DNA from: Planctomycetota bacterium
GTDB taxonomy: Bacteria; Planctomycetota; SZUA-567; H5-PLA8
NCBI GenBank assembly: GCA_027493525.1
Contig: JAOSKN010000001.1
Span: 1,364,001-1,428,000, forward strand
Direction: 5' to 3'
DNA length: 64,000 nt
Shown here: piece by piece, positions 16,164 through 25,583 of the stretch
How positions within the stretch are numbered: the stretch's first letter is position 1
How the letters are laid out: each line of letters starts with the position of its first letter
Position numbers and translations under genes: made by a program
Notes under the pieces: model-generated
The model's input: only the letters and a program-made list of their open reading frames with translations
Database searches by the model: none
What the model was told of the DNA's origin: nothing

Positions 16164-19100
16164 TTACTGGCCGCCCTGCTGCTCGACCGAGTCCGCCAGA
16201 TCCTTGGTCAGCTTGGCGATCTTGCCTTCCTTCTGCGCCAGCCGCCGCAGGTGGTCGCGCTGCTCGGCGTTCAGTTCCTTGTTCTCGGAGGACGTGACGT
16301 CCTGGTCGATGCGCTGCGTGCGGCGGTTCACGTCCTGCTGCATGATCTTCAGCATCTTCAGCTCGGCCAGGGGCGGGACCAGCGGCTGCTTCCCGCCTCC
16401 TCCGCCGCCACCACCGCCGCCGCCGCCCTGCTGCTTCTTGTTCCGCTCCTTGCGCAAGGCGTCGATCAGGTCGCCCAACTGCCGGATCACATCCTCCTGG
16501 ATGTTCTGCGTCAACGAGCCCGTTTCTTCCTTGTCCAGCTTCACCGCGGCCTCGCCCATGTCGTCCACCGCCCACTGCAGGACCTCGGTGAAGACGATCA
16601 CGCCTTCTTCTTCCATCTTCTTAAGCACCACCTTCGTGGCGTCGGCGAGCGAGCGCTGGTCGTCGTGGACCTTCCGCGCCTGCAGGCGCGCGCGGCGCGG
16701 CAGCGCTTCCTTCGGGCCCGGCCGCTGCTTCTCGACCTCCTGCGTGTCGGTGAGCAGCTTCTTCTGGATCCCGAGCATCTTCTTCAGTTCCTGCTCGATC
16801 TCGAAGAGCTTCTCCTGCTGGCTCTGCTGCTGCATCTGCTGCTGGAGCTGGTCCAGGTTGTCCAGCGCGTCCTGGAGGTCTTCCTCGGCGTCTTCCGAAC
16901 TCTCCACCGAGCCGCCCTGGTTCCCGGAACTCATCGAACTGGACGCCTGCGACTGATTGCGGCTCGCCGACTGGTTCGACTCCGAGGCCTTCTGCGCCTC
17001 CTTCTTGCCCGTCTCGTCGGCGAGTTCGTCCAGCTTCTTCTGCAGGCGCAGCACGTCCTCGCGATTGGCCTTCTGAGCCTCCGCCAGGCGCTTCAGCACG
17101 TCGTCGGTCCGCGGATCCTTCTCTTTCTCGGCCAGCTTCTCCAACTCGTCCAGGGCCTTCAGCGCCTTATCCAATTCGCTCAGCGCCTTCTCCTGCTCCT
17201 TGGAGGCCTCGCCGGTGTTCGGCTGGCCACCCTGTTGCCCGCTCTGGCCTGACTGTCCACTCTGCCCGGATTGACCGCTCTGGCCGCTCTGGCCTGACTG
17301 CCCACTCTGGCCGGATTGACCGCTTTGGCCCGACTGGCCGCTCTGGCCCGACTGGCCGCTCTGGCCCGACTGACCGCTCTGGCCCGACTGGCCGGATTGC
17401 CCTTGCTGCCCGCTCTGCTGCTGGCCGCCAAGTTGGTTCTGGGCGTTCTGCATGTTGTTGCCGGCGTTCTTGACGTTCTCGTGCGCCTTCGGCGCGTTCT
17501 CAAGCTGCGCTTCGAGATCCTTGAGCTTCGAGGCCATTTCGCGGGCCTGGTCCTTCAACTCCTTCTGCATCCGGACCAGGCGGCGCCCCGGCTCCTTCAT
17601 CTCCTCAACCTTCCGCTTCAGTTCGGAGAGCGCGTCCTTGGCTTCCTCGAGCTTCTCGATCGCCTGAGCCTCGTGCTTCGTCGCCTGCGTCGGGTTGGAT
17701 TCCTTCAGCCCCTTGCCGGCCTCGTTCATCTGACCCGCCGCCTCGCCCAACTTCTGCGAGGCCTGCGGTAGGTTCTTCTGCCCGCCTTCCTGTCCCTGCT
17801 GCCCGCTCTGGCCTTGCTGGCCGCTCTGCCCCTGCTGACCGGTCTGGCCCTGCTGGCCACTCTGGCCCTGCTGGCCACTCTGGCCCTGCTGCCCGCTCTG
17901 GCCTTGCTGCCCGCTCTGGCCTTGCTGGCCTGACTGGCCCTGCTGACCGCTCTGGCCTTGCTGGCCGCTCTGGCCCTGCTGGCCGGGGAAGGCTTGGTTG
18001 TGCGCCTGTTCGATCGCGCTGGCCAGTTCTTCGATGCGCTGCTGGAGGCCGCGCGCCTGGTTCTCGACTTGGCCCTGGGTCTCGCCGAGCTTGCCGTGGG
18101 CGTCCTTCTTCTTGGCGGCAAGTTCGTTGGCGGCTTTCTGCAGAATGCCCTTCGCTTCGGCGAGCTTCTCCGCGGCCTTGCCCTGGCGCCCTGCGGCCTG
18201 CCCGGCGCTGGCGTGGTCGGCCTGCTCGCTGCCGCGGCGCAAGGCATCGGACGATTCGGCCATCTCCTGGCCGGCCTCGTCGAGCGGCTTGAGGGCCTGC
18301 GAGGCGGCCTCGCTGGCCTTGCGCAAGTCGGGATCGTTGCCGGCATCGGCTCCGGTGCGCATCAGTCCGCCCAGGCGGCCCGAGATATCGTCGGCGCGCG
18401 CGCGAACCTCGGCCTGCTGGTCGGCGTTGGCGCGCATCGCGGTGCGCAGGCGTTCCTGCTCGTCGGCCAGCGCGCGTTCGAGCGCCTCCTTGGCGCGCTG
18501 CACGGCTTCGCCGGCGCGCTCCTGGGCGGCCTGCGCGGCCTTGCCGTCGCCCTGTCCAAGGCTCGCGGCGGCCTGCTGCATCGCCTCGGGCGCCTTGGCG
18601 GCCTGCTCGGCGGCGCGCTCCAAGGCGCGGCGGGCGGCTTCCTGCGCGGCGGGAGAGCCGGCTTGTTCGGGATGCTTGGCCAGGTCCTCGCGCGCGGCGG
18701 CGAGCGCCTCCTGCAGCTTCTTCGACTCTTCGGCCATCTGTTTCTGCGCGTCGGCGAGGTCCTTAAGGCCCTTCTCGCGCTGCGCGGCGTCGCCGGCGTT
18801 CTGGGCCATGGTAGCCTTCTGGCGCAGATCGTCCTGGCGGCCCGAGGCGTCGCGGAGCTGCCGCAGCGCATGCTCCAATGCCTTCGTGGGCTGCTGAAGC
18901 GCGAGCTTGCCCGAGAGTTCCTGCAGGAGCCGCTCTTCCTTCTCGAGCTGCTCCAGTTCGTGCACCGCGCGGGCCAGGACTTTCTCCGGATCGGTCATCT
19001 CGCCGGCGGTGTCCGCGAGGAGCTTCTGCTCTTCCTTCTGGAGGTTCTCAAGCTCCTGCTTGGCGCGCTCGATCGCGCGCTCGAAGCGCTCGGCGTCGGG

Positions 19101-21860
19101 GTTGGGCTGCTGCTTGAACTTCTCGGTCTCCTGCTTGAGGTCCTGCTGGCGGCGTTGGAGGTCCTGGAGGTCGCGCTTGGCCTGGGCCAGGTCACGCTGC
19201 AAGGCCTGCTTGTCTTTTACGTTCTCGGCCTGCTTGGAGATCTCCTTCTGCTTCTCGAGGGCGCGCTGGAGTTCCCGTTTGCGTTCCTCGATCTCGCGGA
19301 GGAGCTCCTTGAGGTTCATGTCGCGGCGGCGGCTGAGGACCTTGATGATGCGGTCGAGGCCCGTTTCGGCGCCCTCCTGCTTGGCGCCGGCGGTGCCGAA
19401 GAGGAAGCCCTCGATGTCCTTCTGCGCGCCGGCCATCTTGTCCTTGATGCCGGGGAACTTGTCGCTGCCGCGCGGGAGGTCGGGGTTCTCGGGCGTCGCG
19501 TCGGTGTTCTGCGCGATCTTGATCGCGTCGTTGATGTTGTTGGCGACCCACTTGTCCACGGCGAACATTCGACCGTAGGCGTCCTGCATGCGGGTAAAGA
19601 GCGCGTCCATGTCCACGCCGCAGTCGCGCTGGTCGCGCTCGACCCCCTTGACCTCGTTCTTCTGATCCTTGTCCACGGCGTCGGGCGCCTTGCCGCCGTA
19701 CTTGTCCTTCATCTCGGCGGTGTGGCGCGTGACCGTGCGCTGCTTGAGCAGCAGTTCGCGAGCCATGCGGATCAGCTCCTCGGTCTCGGCCCACTTGTTC
19801 ATCTGGTCCAGGAGCGCCTTGAGTTCGGCGAGGATCTCCTCCTGCTGGCCGGAGGCGGTCTTGAGCTTCTCCTTGCGCTCGCCGTCGCTCTTGGCGATGC
19901 CGCTGGCGGCGATGGAACGGGCGGCCTCGGGCATCAGGTCCGCGTCGCAGTGGTGCAGCACGTCGATGATCCCGCGCAGGCGGGTCTCGTCCTCGGGCGT
20001 GTTCAGGTCGTTGGCCTTGTAGCGTTCGAGCAGGCTCGCGAAGGCGTGCTCCAGGTCCATCGTCTTGCGGGTCACGGTCTGCTGGAGCGCCTCGGCCTCG
20101 GTCACCTGCTTGCGCTCGTTCATGCCGAAGGGATTGCCGGCCTGGAGGTGCTCCACGACCGCGTCCACGGACTTCTTGTCCTCCTCCTGCTTGCGGATGA
20201 TCTCCTTCAACTCGTCGATCAGGCGCAGGCGTTCGATGTCCAGCTTCTGCTTGATCTCCTCCTTCGAGAGCACGCGCAGGCGGAACTCGATGGGCTCCTC
20301 GCCGGCGCGCGCCGTGGGGCAGAAGTCGAAGACCTCGGCGCGGTACAGGACCAGATCGCCGGGCTGCAGGCCCAAATCGACCAGGGACCAGTCGTGCCCG
20401 ACCTCGAGCTTGCGTACGCCCTTGCCGAAGCCGTCTGAAGGCAGATCGAAGCCGCCCTCGATCGCCGGGCTGTTATCGGCGCCCGGCGCGGGCTGGCCCT
20501 CGGCCGGAGCCAAGCCGGCTCCCTTAAGCAGCTTGTACTTCACCGCGCCGCGCGCCAGCCCCCAGTCGTCCTCGAGGCTCAGTCCGAGCGCGACGACGGC
20601 GCTGGGGGAGACTTCAAGATCCATCGCCGGCGCCGTCCAGCGCACCTTCGGCAGCTCGTCCGGCAGCGCCCAGATCTTGTGCCGGATCTCCTGCTTGTTG
20701 ACGATGCCGTCCTCGTCGGTGAGGAACAGCTCGTAGTCCTTGACCTTGTCGATCGCGATCGTATGCGCGAAAGCCGCGCCCTGCAGGTCCTGCACCTGCG
20801 TCTTCTCGCTCTCGCCGATCCGGATCCAGGCTTCCTTAAGCGGCTTGTTGGCGGTCGCGTAAATCGTGGCCTTGGTCCCCACGACGTTGCGCAGGCTGCG
20901 CTCGCGCTTCATCTCGCCCAGATCGGCGCTGATGTATTCGGGCTGCTTGTACTGGACCTTGAGGTCCACGAGCTGCGGGCGGTCCACCGCGCGCACCGCC
21001 TGCCGTTCGCTGACGTTGTCGCCGGCCTCCACGTAATACTGGAAGGACTGGATCACCGGGTTGAACTCGTACTGGAAGGTAACGGTCCGCTCGCCCGTGG
21101 CCTTGTCGTCGTAGCTGTAGGTCGTGATCGGCTCGGCCTTGCTCCAGGTCGCCCCCTCGTCGTAGCTGAATCGAATATAGGCGCGCGAGGGCAGCGCGCG
21201 GGAGCACTCCGCGGCCAGCGAGACCGCCTCGCCCTTCGGGATCACCTGATCCTTCTGCTTCAGCGCGATGTCCGTGCGGACCGGGTAGCGGAAGCCCTGC
21301 AGGGTCAGCATGCGCAGCAGCCCGATCCCCACGTACTCCCGCAACGGCACCGCCAGGACCGCGAAGAGCAGCACCGCCGCGCCCGCCGCCTTCAGCGCCG
21401 GCTTGAGCCGGTCGAACTTCACCACGCGGTCGAAGTCCAGCGCGCTGGCCTTGGCGTGCGCCTGCCGCGCGACCTCCTCGATCATGTCGTGGCTGACCGA
21501 ACGGTCCTGCGCCAGCATGCGCGTGAGCTGGATCGACGAAATCAGGCTGTCCTGCAGCTCCGGAAACTCCTGCTCCACCGAGAGCGCCATGTCGTCGATC
21601 GAGAGCGGCACGGCCAACGGCTGGAGAATCCGCCGCCAGACCATGTACCCGACCGCCCCCACGAGGCTCGCCGTCAACAGCAGCCGGAAGGCCGTGTTGA
21701 TCCCGCTGTCCCAGCGGAAGAAGAAGTAATCCAGCAGGATCACCGCCATCACGCCCAGCACCAGCGTCAGGACCGCCCGCGCCAAGCCGTGCAATATGCA
21801 GGCCTTGCGCAGCGTGCCCTTCAGGGCTTCCAGGCGTTCCTTGATGTTCTCGTGAAGCAT
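16164..21860 (-). CDS. Giant DUF4175-like membrane protein with coiled coils and GQS/GQQ repeats
   Basis: A 1898-residue protein. The ATG at 21860 has AGAGGA seven bases upstream; an ATG at 21890 is possible. Three membrane helices (about 25-47, 55-76, 155-175) precede a beta-rich periplasmic-type region (about 190-520, e.g. PEYISADLGEMKRE) and then some 1100 residues of charged coiled coil, the layout of DUF4175/TIGR02302-like proteins. Two collagen-like tandem arrays interrupt it (GQQGQS units about 1292-1357; GQS units about 1477-1545), and a run of 12 glycines lies near 1809-1821. No enzyme motif is visible. It may brace the cell envelope. In the family, neighbours often include VWA and MoxR genes, but none are here. 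Confidence 0.8.
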   Translation of the reverse strand: MLHENIKERLEALKGTLRKACILHGLARAVLTLVLGVMAVILLDYFFFRWDSGINTAFRLLLTASLVGAVGYMVWRRILQPLAVPLSIDDMALSVEQEFPELQDSLISSIQLTRMLAQDRSVSHDMIEEVARQAHAKASALDFDRVVKFDRLKPALKAAGAAVLLFAVLAVPLREYVGIGLLRMLTLQGFRYPVRTDIALKQKDQVIPKGEAVSLAAECSRALPSRAYIRFSYDEGATWSKAEPITTYSYDDKATGERTVTFQYEFNPVIQSFQYYVEAGDNVSERQAVRAVDRPQLVDLKVQYKQPEYISADLGEMKRERSLRNVVGTKATIYATANKPLKEAWIRIGESEKTQVQDLQGAAFAHTIAIDKVKDYELFLTDEDGIVNKQEIRHKIWALPDELPKVRWTAPAMDLEVSPSAVVALGLSLEDDWGLARGAVKYKLLKGAGLAPAEGQPAPGADNSPAIEGGFDLPSDGFGKGVRKLEVGHDWSLVDLGLQPGDLVLYRAEVFDFCPTARAGEEPIEFRLRVLSKEEIKQKLDIERLRLIDELKEIIRKQEEDKKSVDAVVEHLQAGNPFGMNERKQVTEAEALQQTVTRKTMDLEHAFASLLERYKANDLNTPEDETRLRGIIDVLHHCDADLMPEAARSIAASGIAKSDGERKEKLKTASGQQEEILAELKALLDQMNKWAETEELIRMARELLLKQRTVTRHTAEMKDKYGGKAPDAVDKDQKNEVKGVERDQRDCGVDMDALFTRMQDAYGRMFAVDKWVANNINDAIKIAQNTDATPENPDLPRGSDKFPGIKDKMAGAQKDIEGFLFGTAGAKQEGAETGLDRIIKVLSRRRDMNLKELLREIEERKRELQRALEKQKEISKQAENVKDKQALQRDLAQAKRDLQDLQRRQQDLKQETEKFKQQPNPDAERFERAIERAKQELENLQKEEQKLLADTAGEMTDPEKVLARAVHELEQLEKEERLLQELSGKLALQQPTKALEHALRQLRDASGRQDDLRQKATMAQNAGDAAQREKGLKDLADAQKQMAEESKKLQEALAAAREDLAKHPEQAGSPAAQEAARRALERAAEQAAKAPEAMQQAAASLGQGDGKAAQAAQERAGEAVQRAKEALERALADEQERLRTAMRANADQQAEVRARADDISGRLGGLMRTGADAGNDPDLRKASEAASQALKPLDEAGQEMAESSDALRRGSEQADHASAGQAAGRQGKAAEKLAEAKGILQKAANELAAKKKDAHGKLGETQGQVENQARGLQQRIEELASAIEQAHNQAFPGQQGQSGQQGQSGQQGQSGQQGQSGQQGQSGQQGQSGQQGQSGQQGQTGQQGQSGQQGQSGQQGQEGGQKNLPQASQKLGEAAGQMNEAGKGLKESNPTQATKHEAQAIEKLEEAKDALSELKRKVEEMKEPGRRLVRMQKELKDQAREMASKLKDLEAQLENAPKAHENVKNAGNNMQNAQNQLGGQQQSGQQGQSGQSGQSGQSGQSGQSGQSGQSGQSGQSGQSGQSGQSGQSGQSGQSGQSGQSGQQGGQPNTGEASKEQEKALSELDKALKALDELEKLAEKEKDPRTDDVLKRLAEAQKANREDVLRLQKKLDELADETGKKEAQKASESNQSASRNQSQASSSMSSGNQGGSVESSEDAEEDLQDALDNLDQLQQQMQQQSQQEKLFEIEQELKKMLGIQKKLLTDTQEVEKQRPGPKEALPRRARLQARKVHDDQRSLADATKVVLKKMEEEGVIVFTEVLQWAVDDMGEAAVKLDKEETGSLTQNIQEDVIRQLGDLIDALRKERNKKQQGGGGGGGGGGGGKQPLVPPLAELKMLKIMQQDVNRRTQRIDQDVTSSENKELNAEQRDHLRRLAQKEGKIAKLTKDLADSVEQQGGQ
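16396..16433. repeat. Poly-glycine codon run in the giant protein gene
   Basis: On the coding (minus) strand about 12 successive GGN codons, mostly GGC and GGT/GGA, encode a glycine run bounded by KQQ and KQPL. It is a flexible linker and a likely spot for length variation. Confidence 0.7.
17232..17400. repeat. 9-bp tandem repeat encoding (Gly-Gln-Ser)n
   Basis: About sixteen copies of a 9-bp unit (minus strand GGN CAR/CAG AGY) encode a GQS array. Synonymous differences among units show the array is old enough to have drifted. Gly occurs every third residue but there is no proline, so a true collagen helix is uncertain. Confidence 0.8.
17790..17990. repeat. 18-bp tandem repeat encoding (Gly-Gln-Gln-Gly-Gln-Ser)n
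   Basis: About eleven copies of an 18-bp unit (plus strand form like CTGGCCTTGCTGGCCGCT) encode GQQGQS, with a GQT and a final GQE variant. It is related in composition to the GQS array 400 bp away in the same gene. Confidence 0.8.
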
Positions 21861-22083
21861 GTCGCGGTCCTCTTTTGGGGCGGAAGGCATTCTCGAAACG
21901 CAGGCCCTGCAACGGGATGAAGCCTGGGCCTGTTTGAAGGTAAGACCGGTCCCGGGGGCGGCCGGCCTAGGAATCTCCCAAGAAAATCGGCGCGCGCAAG
22001 CAAGCCCCGCCGCCTGCCTAATCTGAGTCTGTGAACTCACTTGCGGCTGCACGGAAGCCCCAAATCTTGACAGGCCTAACCCT

Positions 22084-23406
22084 TTACCTCAAAAGGACTT
22101 CGTTACTGCGCAAGGTGAATCCCCAGCCCTGCTGTCCCCCGGTCGGCGACTCGTAGTGCAGATAGTGGACCGCGATCCGGAGCGATGGGCCGCCCTCCTC
22201 TCGGTAGGCCCCGAAGTCCATCTCCAGCTCGTAACTCTGGCCCGGCTCCAGGGTAACGGGGGTGCGGCTGAAGCTGAGTTCCTCGGCCAGGTCCGGGGCC
22301 AGGCGGCGGCGCAACTTGCGCGGGGCGAGTTTCGCAAAGGAACCTTCCTTGGCCTCGCCGCGAAGCCGTTCCAGGTTGTAGTTCACGCCCAGAGGATGGA
22401 AGCCGATGACGCGAACCGGATGCTCGCCGACGTTCTCCAGCGAGGCGTAGGCCAGGGCGACTCCGGTGGGCCCGGCCGGCTCGAGGCGCAGCTTGAGCGC
22501 CAGACTCTTCTGGGTCCGCTCAACCACCCAGGCGGTGGCCTGCTCGGCATCGGCCGCGCGCGGCGGTCCCGGCCGGCCTTCGGCATCCAGGCTGGAGCCC
22601 TGCCCCGCCGCGACGCCGACTTTGCCCTCCGCGCCGCTGAAGACCGCCTCGCCCTGCGCGACGGTCAGCACGGCGCCGGGCTCGCCGAGGCGGAGCGCGA
22701 AGCGCGCTTCCCCGTCGGCCTGCGCGGCGCCCTTCCCGGCCCGCACCGCGAAGCCCTTGACGCTTGGCGGGACATAGACGGCGGCCTCGCCGGCCTCCAG
22801 TTCCAGCAAGCCGGCGTCGCGCAGGCGCACGCGCGAACTTTCGCGCAGGCGCACGTCCACGCCGCTGGCGAAGAGCAGGCGCTGCCCATCGGCCTGCGCG
22901 GTGAGGCTCTCGCCGGCGCGCAGGGGCAGGGGTTCATCCTCGTCGCCGGGGAGAGGTTCGGCGTGGGCAAGCGGCGCGGCGGGCGCGTGGGGCCCCGGCC
23001 CCGGCGGGGGTGGGCCCTGCGGCGAGAAGAACAGGGCGGCGGCGATCACGGCGACGGCCGCCAGCGCGAGCACCGCGCCGGCCCAGATCGCCTGGCCGTG
23101 CGCCGTGGTGGCGGGAGGCGCGGGGACGGGCTTGAGCGAGGTGCGGGATTCCTCGGCGAGCTTCCGGCGCAGCGCCTTCAGGACGCGCTGGGCGTCGAGG
23201 TCGCCCTCGGCCCGCCCGTCCTCCCGGACCTGGGACCAGGCTTGGCGGTAGGACTCGTAAAGCCGGCGCCCGCCGGGATGCGCGTCCAGGCGGGCCTCGA
23301 TCTCGCGGGCCTCCTCGGGGAGCAGCGCGCCCATGGCCAGCAGCGCGGCGTCCTCGCGGAGCGCCTCGGGGAGCCCGTTCGCGTTCGCTTCGCCGTTCGC
23401 GCTCAT
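22084..23406 (-). CDS. FecR-like anti-sigma factor
   Basis: A 440-residue protein starting at the ATG at 23406, 11 bp after the stop of the ECF sigma gene. Residues 1-60 form a helical anti-sigma-like domain (LPEEAREIEARLDAHPGGRR); the zinc-ligand Cys/His set of ZAS domains is absent. One membrane helix lies near residues 107-127. The outer part (about 165-290) is FecR-like, e.g. GVDVRLRESSRVRLRDAGLL. The C-terminal 120 residues are a beta-rich domain of unknown type. It presumably holds the neighbouring sigma factor at the membrane until a signal releases it. Confidence 0.78.
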   Translation of the reverse strand: MSANGEANANGLPEALREDAALLAMGALLPEEAREIEARLDAHPGGRRLYESYRQAWSQVREDGRAEGDLDAQRVLKALRRKLAEESRTSLKPVPAPPATTAHGQAIWAGAVLALAAVAVIAAALFFSPQGPPPPGPGPHAPAAPLAHAEPLPGDEDEPLPLRAGESLTAQADGQRLLFASGVDVRLRESSRVRLRDAGLLELEAGEAAVYVPPSVKGFAVRAGKGAAQADGEARFALRLGEPGAVLTVAQGEAVFSGAEGKVGVAAGQGSSLDAEGRPGPPRAADAEQATAWVVERTQKSLALKLRLEPAGPTGVALAYASLENVGEHPVRVIGFHPLGVNYNLERLRGEAKEGSFAKLAPRKLRRRLAPDLAEELSFSRTPVTLEPGQSYELEMDFGAYREEGGPSLRIAVHYLHYESPTGGQQGWGFTLRSNEVLLR

Positions 23407-23417
23407 CGTCCGCCCTC

Positions 23418-24008
23418 TCACTCGCGCACGTGCCGCTCGAGCTTCCAGCGCAGGCTCTCGGCGGCCGCGGCCATGCGGGATTTCACGGTGCCGACGGGCA
23501 CCTGGAGGATCTCCGCGATCTCGCGGTAGGTAAACCCTTCGGTCTGCGCCAGCTCGACCACCGCGCGCTGATCCTCCGGAAGCGCCTCGACGGCGCGGCG
23601 CACGACGGCGCGGAGTTCCTTCCCGACCAGCGTGCGGACCGGCCCGGCGGACTCGTCGGCGCGCTCCGGCGCGGCGGCGCGGCTCTCGTCGTCCTCGCCC
23701 GCCCCGCCCGATCCGCCCAGGCGCGCGCGCTCGCGAAGGGTCTTCTCGCGCGCGTCGAGCCCCGCGTTCTTGGCGACCTGGAACAGGAACGTGCTGACCT
23801 TGCTCTCCCCGCGCCAGCGCGGGGCCGCGCGCCAGACGCGCATGAAGACTTCCTGCAACGCGTCTTCTGCCGTGGATTTGTCGTAGCACATGCGGAACAG
23901 GAACTGCCCCAGCGCCCGCTCGTAGGAGCGGTAGAGCGCCTCGAAGGCCTCCTGGTCCCCGCGCGCGATCCGCGCCATGCGGTCTCGATCTTCGGCTTCG
24001 TCGAACAC
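23418..24008 (-). CDS. ECF-family RNA polymerase sigma factor
   Basis: A 196-residue protein if the GTG at 24008 is used (ATG at 23978 is the alternative; AGGGGGA upstream favours GTG). Region 2 is clear: FEALYRSYERALGQFLFRM then STAEDALQEVFMRVWR. Region 4 is ALPEDQRAVVELAQ then GFTYREIAEILQVPVGTVKS. Between them is a Ser/Glu-rich linker. The sequence resembles ECF sigma factors. It forms an operon with the anti-sigma gene (11-bp gap). Its promoter region lies next to the palindromic repeats and the IS element. Confidence 0.9.
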   Translation of the reverse strand: MFDEAEDRDRMARIARGDQEAFEALYRSYERALGQFLFRMCYDKSTAEDALQEVFMRVWRAAPRWRGESKVSTFLFQVAKNAGLDAREKTLRERARLGGSGGAGEDDESRAAAPERADESAGPVRTLVGKELRAVVRRAVEALPEDQRAVVELAQTEGFTYREIAEILQVPVGTVKSRMAAAAESLRWKLERHVRE

Positions 24009-24100
24009 GCGCCTTCGATTCCCCCTGACCGTACGACGACGCCCGGCGGCGCGCGGACGCCCCAATCCGCGCGACAAGCTACCCGCACGCCGCGTTCCGT

Positions 24101-24130
24101 GCCACGAACCGGCGCAGCCGCCACCATTCT
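24101..24130. repeat. Copy 1 of a dispersed palindromic repeat
   Basis: GCCACGAACCGGCGCAGCCG followed by CC. Twenty-two of the first 24 bases match the copies at 25601 and at the window end; the distal arm is degraded here (CCACCATTC instead of a CCCCGTGGC-like arm). It lies upstream of the sigma factor gene and immediately left of the IS. Confidence 0.6.
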
Positions 24131-24135
24131 CCGTG

Positions 24136-24140
24136 TGCCA
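24136..24140. other. Left target-site duplication of the IS (TGCCA)
   Basis: TGCCA here and again at 25600-25604 bracket the element exactly at the ends of its inverted repeats. Because the neighbouring bases are GTG on both sides, an 8-bp duplication GTGTGCCA with shifted ends cannot be excluded. Confidence 0.6.
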
Positions 24141-24156
24141 CACAATACTGTTCGGC
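24141..24156. repeat. Left terminal inverted repeat of the IS
   Basis: CACAATACTGTTCGGC, perfectly complementary to 25584-25599. Confidence 0.8.
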
Positions 24157-24305
24157 TCAAGCCTTGCGTGGTGAGAAGGCTCGGCGAGAAGACGGTCCTG
24201 TGTGTGCCGGCAGGGCTTCGGACTTGGGCGGCTGGAGGCGCGGCGGGTTTGCGTTGGGGCATGACGGGGCGCGGCCGGTCGTGGGGCGACACGACGGCTG
24301 CGCAT

Positions 24306-25502
24306 TCAAGGCCGGGCGCTTTTACAGCGCTGGAGTTCCTCCTCGACGTCGCGCCACTCGGCCCAGCCCATCAGGTACAGGTGCAGCGTCGTCAGCAGGC
24401 CCTTGGTGGGTTTGCGCCCGGTATGGACGACCGCCAGCAGCGTGGCGATCAGCGCGGCGTAGAACTGCAGCGCCAGGCCGTTCTCCGACTCGGCCAGCAG
24501 ATGCCGGCACTTCAAGATGTTCTTGAACCAGCGGAAAAACGTCTCGATCTGCCAGCGGTAGGCGTAGAGCGCCACCAGCAACTCCGCGTCCAGGTCGAAG
24601 CGGTCGGTCACGAGCACCCATTCCTGGTCGAGCGGTTCGTGCGCGTAGGCCGCGTGCTTGCCGCGCTTGCGCTGCGGGTGCAGGTTGCGCGGGGCCGGAG
24701 CGCGATGCCGCGCGCGGACCACGCGCACGCGCTGGCGCCGAGCCGGGTCCTTGCCCAAGTCCACGATTTCGTCGCTGACGACGCCGGCGCCGCGCGCGGC
24801 CTCGGAGCGCGCCCGCGTCTCCACGACCGACACGCACGGGCCCTCGCGCAGGCGCATGAGGAACGAGGCTTGCGCGTCGCGAAAGGCTTGGAGCACGGAG
24901 AAGGAGAAGTAGCCGCGGTCGAGCAGGTAAAAGGCGCCGGCGAGCAGCTGCTTGGGCAGGACGTGCCGTTCGTCGGTCGCGCCTTCGGTGAAGGCCGCGT
25001 CGACGGGGACTCCGCGCAACACGTCGAAGACGAAGTGTCCTTTCAGGGCGCCTTTGCGGGCGCGGGTGAGCGGTCCGACGTACAACGCGCGCGCCATGCG
25101 CGGCAGGAGTTTCCAGAGCGAGGCGTCGGCGGCCAGCAGGCGCAGGTCTTCGGGCAGCCCTTGGGGGCGCGGCGGGGCGTCGAGCGCTTGGGCTTGACCG
25201 GCCAGTTCCAGGAAGATTCGCCGGAGCCCGTCGGGATCGAAGACGTGCGAGGCCTCGGAAAGACTGCCCAGCGAGGTGCGGTGCAGGCCCAGGTTGCGCT
25301 CGGTCCAGGGCAGGCCGGCGGCCTTGCGCAGTCCGCGCAAGGATTGCAGGACGGGGTTGTAGTAGGCCAGCAGGAGCAGGATGAGGTATTCGTCGTAATG
25401 CAGGGTGCGGTTGGGATGCGCGTGCCGTTCGCGCAGTTCGCCCAAGAGCCGGCTCAAGGGCTTGAAGAACTTGAGTCCTTGATAGCGCTCCGGGTGTTCC
25501 AT
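24306..25502 (-). CDS. IS4-family transposase (DDE, YREK signature)
   Basis: A 398-residue transposase. Catalytic residues can be placed: Asp126 in LLAADASLW, Asp195 in FYLLDRGYFS, and the C-terminal YREK signature Y313-x2-R316-x3-E320-x6-K327 in YAYRWQIETFFRWFK. This signature defines IS4-type enzymes, which move by a hairpin cut-and-paste route. Length and motifs look complete, so the enzyme may be active. It fills most of the element and has no accessory frame. Confidence 0.92.
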   Translation of the reverse strand: MEHPERYQGLKFFKPLSRLLGELRERHAHPNRTLHYDEYLILLLLAYYNPVLQSLRGLRKAAGLPWTERNLGLHRTSLGSLSEASHVFDPDGLRRIFLELAGQAQALDAPPRPQGLPEDLRLLAADASLWKLLPRMARALYVGPLTRARKGALKGHFVFDVLRGVPVDAAFTEGATDERHVLPKQLLAGAFYLLDRGYFSFSVLQAFRDAQASFLMRLREGPCVSVVETRARSEAARGAGVVSDEIVDLGKDPARRQRVRVVRARHRAPAPRNLHPQRKRGKHAAYAHEPLDQEWVLVTDRFDLDAELLVALYAYRWQIETFFRWFKNILKCRHLLAESENGLALQFYAALIATLLAVVHTGRKPTKGLLTTLHLYLMGWAEWRDVEEELQRCKSARP

Positions 25503-25583
25503 GCGCTAAGCATCGGCTGGAAAAATGAATGAAAAATAAGCGCGCTAAAAATGTTTCGAGAACGACTCACACGCAACAATCGT

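Noticed and set aside
13783..16956. 1057-codon plus-strand open frame over the HEAT genes
   Set aside because: Antisense to three recognised genes and to an intrinsic terminator; Ser/Arg/Leu-rich composition typical of a shadow.
17232..17990. Possible CRISPR array from the regular repeats
   Set aside because: Repeats are 9 or 18 bp, directly adjacent with no spacers, and lie in frame in one gene.
17958..20438. 826-codon Leu/Ala/Gly-rich frame antisense to the giant protein
   Set aside because: Antisense image of coiled-coil codons; no signal, promoter or motif.
22064..22094. TTGACA on the plus strand near 22066
   Set aside because: No suitable -10 17 bp downstream and no plus-strand gene follows.
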